From contig OZ038434.1 of assembly GCA_964036275.1 (NCBI GenBank), positions 7,521,060-7,585,059 on the forward strand: DNA of 64,000 nt. Reading direction: 5' to 3'. This document shows positions 61,754 to 64,000 of this stretch, one piece after another. This DNA comes from Litoditis marina. Its lineage: Eukaryota; Nematoda; Chromadorea; Rhabditida; Rhabditidae. The notes under the pieces were generated by a model. The model was not told where the DNA came from. It saw only the letters and a program-made list of their open reading frames with translations, and ran no database searches. Numbering within the stretch: the stretch's first letter is position 1; every line of letters starts with the position of its first letter. Made by a program: the position numbers and the translations under genes.

Positions 61754-63926
61754 GCAACCCACAACAATCTAGCTACCAGCCGCCACCGTATTTGCCTGGT
61801 CCACAACAACAACAACAACAAAAACCACCTTCACAATACCAACAAGCTGGACAAGCTCAAGCTCCCCCGCAACAATATCAGCCGCAGCAGCTACCACAGT
61901 ATAAGCCACAGCCACAAAAGCAACAAAAAGCACCAGCTGGAAGACCTCAGACTCCACCGCAACAATATCAACCGCAGCAGCAGCAGCAACGATCTCCGTC
62001 CCCGAATAGTCGCTCCAGCTCACAATCGTCAGGTGGTAAAAAGAGCAAGAGCAAGCAGAAAAGCCAATATTCTCAAGATGGATATGCTCCTCAACAGCAG
62101 CCCGGTCAACAACAACAATACGGACAACAGCAAGGTTGTTTATTGTATGCTTCCTTTTCAAACGAGCTTTTCAGGATGCTTCCACAACAGCGTATGAAAT
62201 GAATATATTGGGTCACAATAAGATTTGAGGACGCGTTTCACCTTTTATTTTTAGTTTCGAAAGTCATTAAACCGTTTACGGGAATGATCTTGACGTTTAG
62301 GTGTTATTTGACGTGTTTTATCATCATTCAACGTTTAGGACAACATAACGGGCGTCAACAACACGGTCAGCAGCAGTATGGTCAGGGCGCTCCACCAGGA
62401 GGTTACCAGCAGCAAGGAGCAGGCTTCGGAGGTGGTGGTTACGCCGCCGGTGGTGCTCCGATGGGCGCTTACATAGGTGGCGGTGGTTACGGAGGCGGCG
62501 GTGTGGTTAATGGAGGAATGGCTGGTGGTGGAATGGCCGGTCCTGTGGGTAGGTTGCCAATTGTTTCGGTTTTCGTTTTGAGACAAGTCTCAGCCACTTG
62601 GTTTTGTACCAGCTTTGTACTTTGTACTTGCCTCGACGAGAGGTTGCAGATCAGAGAGAGACGCAGACTGTCTCAGTATGTATACGGCCTTGTCGACCTT
62701 GTTCTCTCTTTGAAATACTGAATGTGCAAATTTGCAGTGCCAAACGGCCCTCCGCCGGCTGGTCTAGAAGTTCTCAACGCTGTCGATTGTATTGTGGTGA
62801 ATCAGGTTAGCATCGTTTTTACACAATCAAGTGTTTCATCAAACGACTAGTTTTGTCTACGCAGCTACAGGGATGTCGTCACGGGATTGAAGTGTTAATA
62901 TACTTTTAAGTATTCCTACGCGAAGCGTTACAGTACCGATTCAGAATTAATTTAGTTTTTCTGAATTAATTTATCTAAAACCTTCCAGATGGTAGTATCG
63001 CTTTCTGTAGCCATATTTTGGGATTGAACGGGATGTCAGTTCTTTGAATGTTTCATTGCCTACTGTAGGAGTCCACGTAGAACATGAAACTATATAGAAC
63101 AGTGAACAATTAATGATGAATAGTTACCTACTAAATTTGTGGAGTTGATTCGAAATGAGCCCGACTGTTTTTGTATTATTGTTCAGCACATGGAACCGTT
63201 GGAAATCCTCACTGGCTACGAAACCGCCAATCGCTACTCTCTGCACACAGCCATGGGTCACCCTGTGAGTTTCCCCTCAAGCATTAGGATTTTTTATTCA
63301 AATTCGCTCCCACTTTTTTCTCGTATCAATCTCTGCTGTCCCGTTCTGAAATCCTAAATATTTCATTAAAACGAAGGGTAGATTTCGAAACAACCTACAT
63401 TTTTTTCTTTTAGCTATGTTTTAGAAATGGAATTGCACATAACTGTTTCAATCGTAATGACCCAACATATTTTTTCAGGTCTATTATGCTGCCGAAGAGT
63501 CTTCCGAAATGGGCAGACAGTTCGCTGGTGCCAACCGACAGTTTCTCATGCACATATTCGATAACATGGGAAGAGTGAGTTTGTATTTGTAAGAGTAGAA
63601 CCTCCAAACTTCAAACAGACCCGAGTTCGGTTTTTTCCTCCTCTACAAGGCAGATCGCATCATCTGGCAGCATAGTTCACTCATGACTATCACCACCCCT
63701 CTATCCTATCACTACGGGCACTGCTTTCACGGCTCATACGTGGTTTGTGGGAATATGTACAGTTTCAAAAAAAGTAAAACTTCGTTCAGATTTGAATCAT
63801 TATTGTTTTGTTATTATTATTATTATTATTATGAAAATTTTGCAGGAAGTGATGCGTCTCCACCGTCCTTCTCTCCTCTTCACAGGTGGTGGGTTTCTGA
63901 GCTGCGAGGCCCCACCAGGGTGTCAG
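61754..63926 (+). CDS. Phospholipid scramblase (PLSCR family), 5' and 3' incomplete
   Basis: Six exons are visible: 61754-62134, 62339-62548, 62738-62805, 63187-63264, 63479-63574 and 63846-63926; the gene continues past the window. Exons 1-2 encode a long Gln/Pro/Tyr-rich then Gly-rich N-terminus, typical of PLSCR proline-rich regions. A Ser/Lys run near the end of exon 1 (SSGGKKSKSKQKSQ) may be cytosolic or a nuclear signal. The core follows: GLEVLNAVDCIVVNQ, HMEPLEILTGYETANRYSLH, VYYAAEESSEMGRQ, FLMHIFDNMGREVMRLHRP and GFLSCEAPPGC; the Cys residues stand where PLSCRs are palmitoylated. The family exchanges phospholipids between leaflets in a Ca2+-dependent way or regulates signalling. The Ca2+ site and the C-terminal TM lie beyond the window. 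The first coding exon is not identified. Confidence 0.93.
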
Positions 63927-64000
63927 GTGAGTCGTGAGTGGCCTCCTCAACGAAAGTTTGAAACAAAATTTTGGTATAGTTTGGTCAATCTCAACTCCGC

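Noticed and set aside
61709..62197. 162-codon frame rich in His/Asn and a 130-codon antisense frame
   Set aside because: They are out-of-frame readings of the scramblase CAA/CAG-rich exon; the Gln/Pro frame continues in phase into the scramblase domain.

Overview
The window is nuclear DNA of an animal, almost certainly a chromadorean nematode. Every confident gene is split into many small exons (mostly 60-200 nt) joined by GT-AG introns with a TTTCAG-type acceptor. Most start codons lie 0-25 nt behind such an acceptor, as expected for spliced-leader trans-splicing. The gene content fits: a ZP-domain cuticlin-like protein, a worm-type class 3 lipase with a Cys-rich N-terminus, an FMO and a Gln-rich phospholipid scramblase. 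The genus cannot be read from the sequence.

Layout. 1-5.9 kb: mostly non-coding, with part of a small minus-strand gene (2322-2698) and three copies of a ~110-bp repeat. 5.95-9.33 kb: secreted lipase (+). 9.9-13.2 kb: WD40-repeat protein (-). 13.3-17.8 kb: CT microsatellite, a perfect 200-bp inverted repeat, a satellite rich in TGACGTCA sites, a tandem duplication and a CCCA microsatellite. 17.8-20.4 kb: four-TM protein (-). 20.4-25.9 kb: intergenic, with a ~1-kb fold-back element carrying two tRNA-like sequences. 25.9-32.7 kb: flavin-containing monooxygenase (+, 16 exons). 33.1-37.2 kb: cuticlin-like ZP gene (-) with one apparent frameshift. 39.25-39.82 kb: small 81-aa protein (-) that seems to need an 8-nt microexon. 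40.1-40.7 kb: two arrays of a 31-bp palindromic repeat. 40.9-42.5 kb: two-TM protein (-). 42.6-50.8 kb: repeat-rich, with F-box/LRR-like remnants, an orphan ORF and several MITE families. 50.8-59.65 kb: ABHD3-like hydrolase (-), whose 3.3-kb first intron holds an intronless VPS33B gene on the same strand. 59.7-64 kb: a second copy of a 458-bp TTAA-flanked MITE, then a phospholipid scramblase (+) cut off by the window end.

The genes do not form a pathway. Two deal with membrane lipids (ABHD3-like and scramblase), one with endolysosomal traffic (VPS33B), one with cuticle, one with xenobiotic or thiol redox metabolism (FMO) and one with secreted lipid digestion. The most unusual features are the nested intronless VPS33B gene, the nested TTAA-type MITE insertion, the twin tRNA-like fold-back element, the perfect 200-bp hairpin, the GC-AG intron and the microexon.
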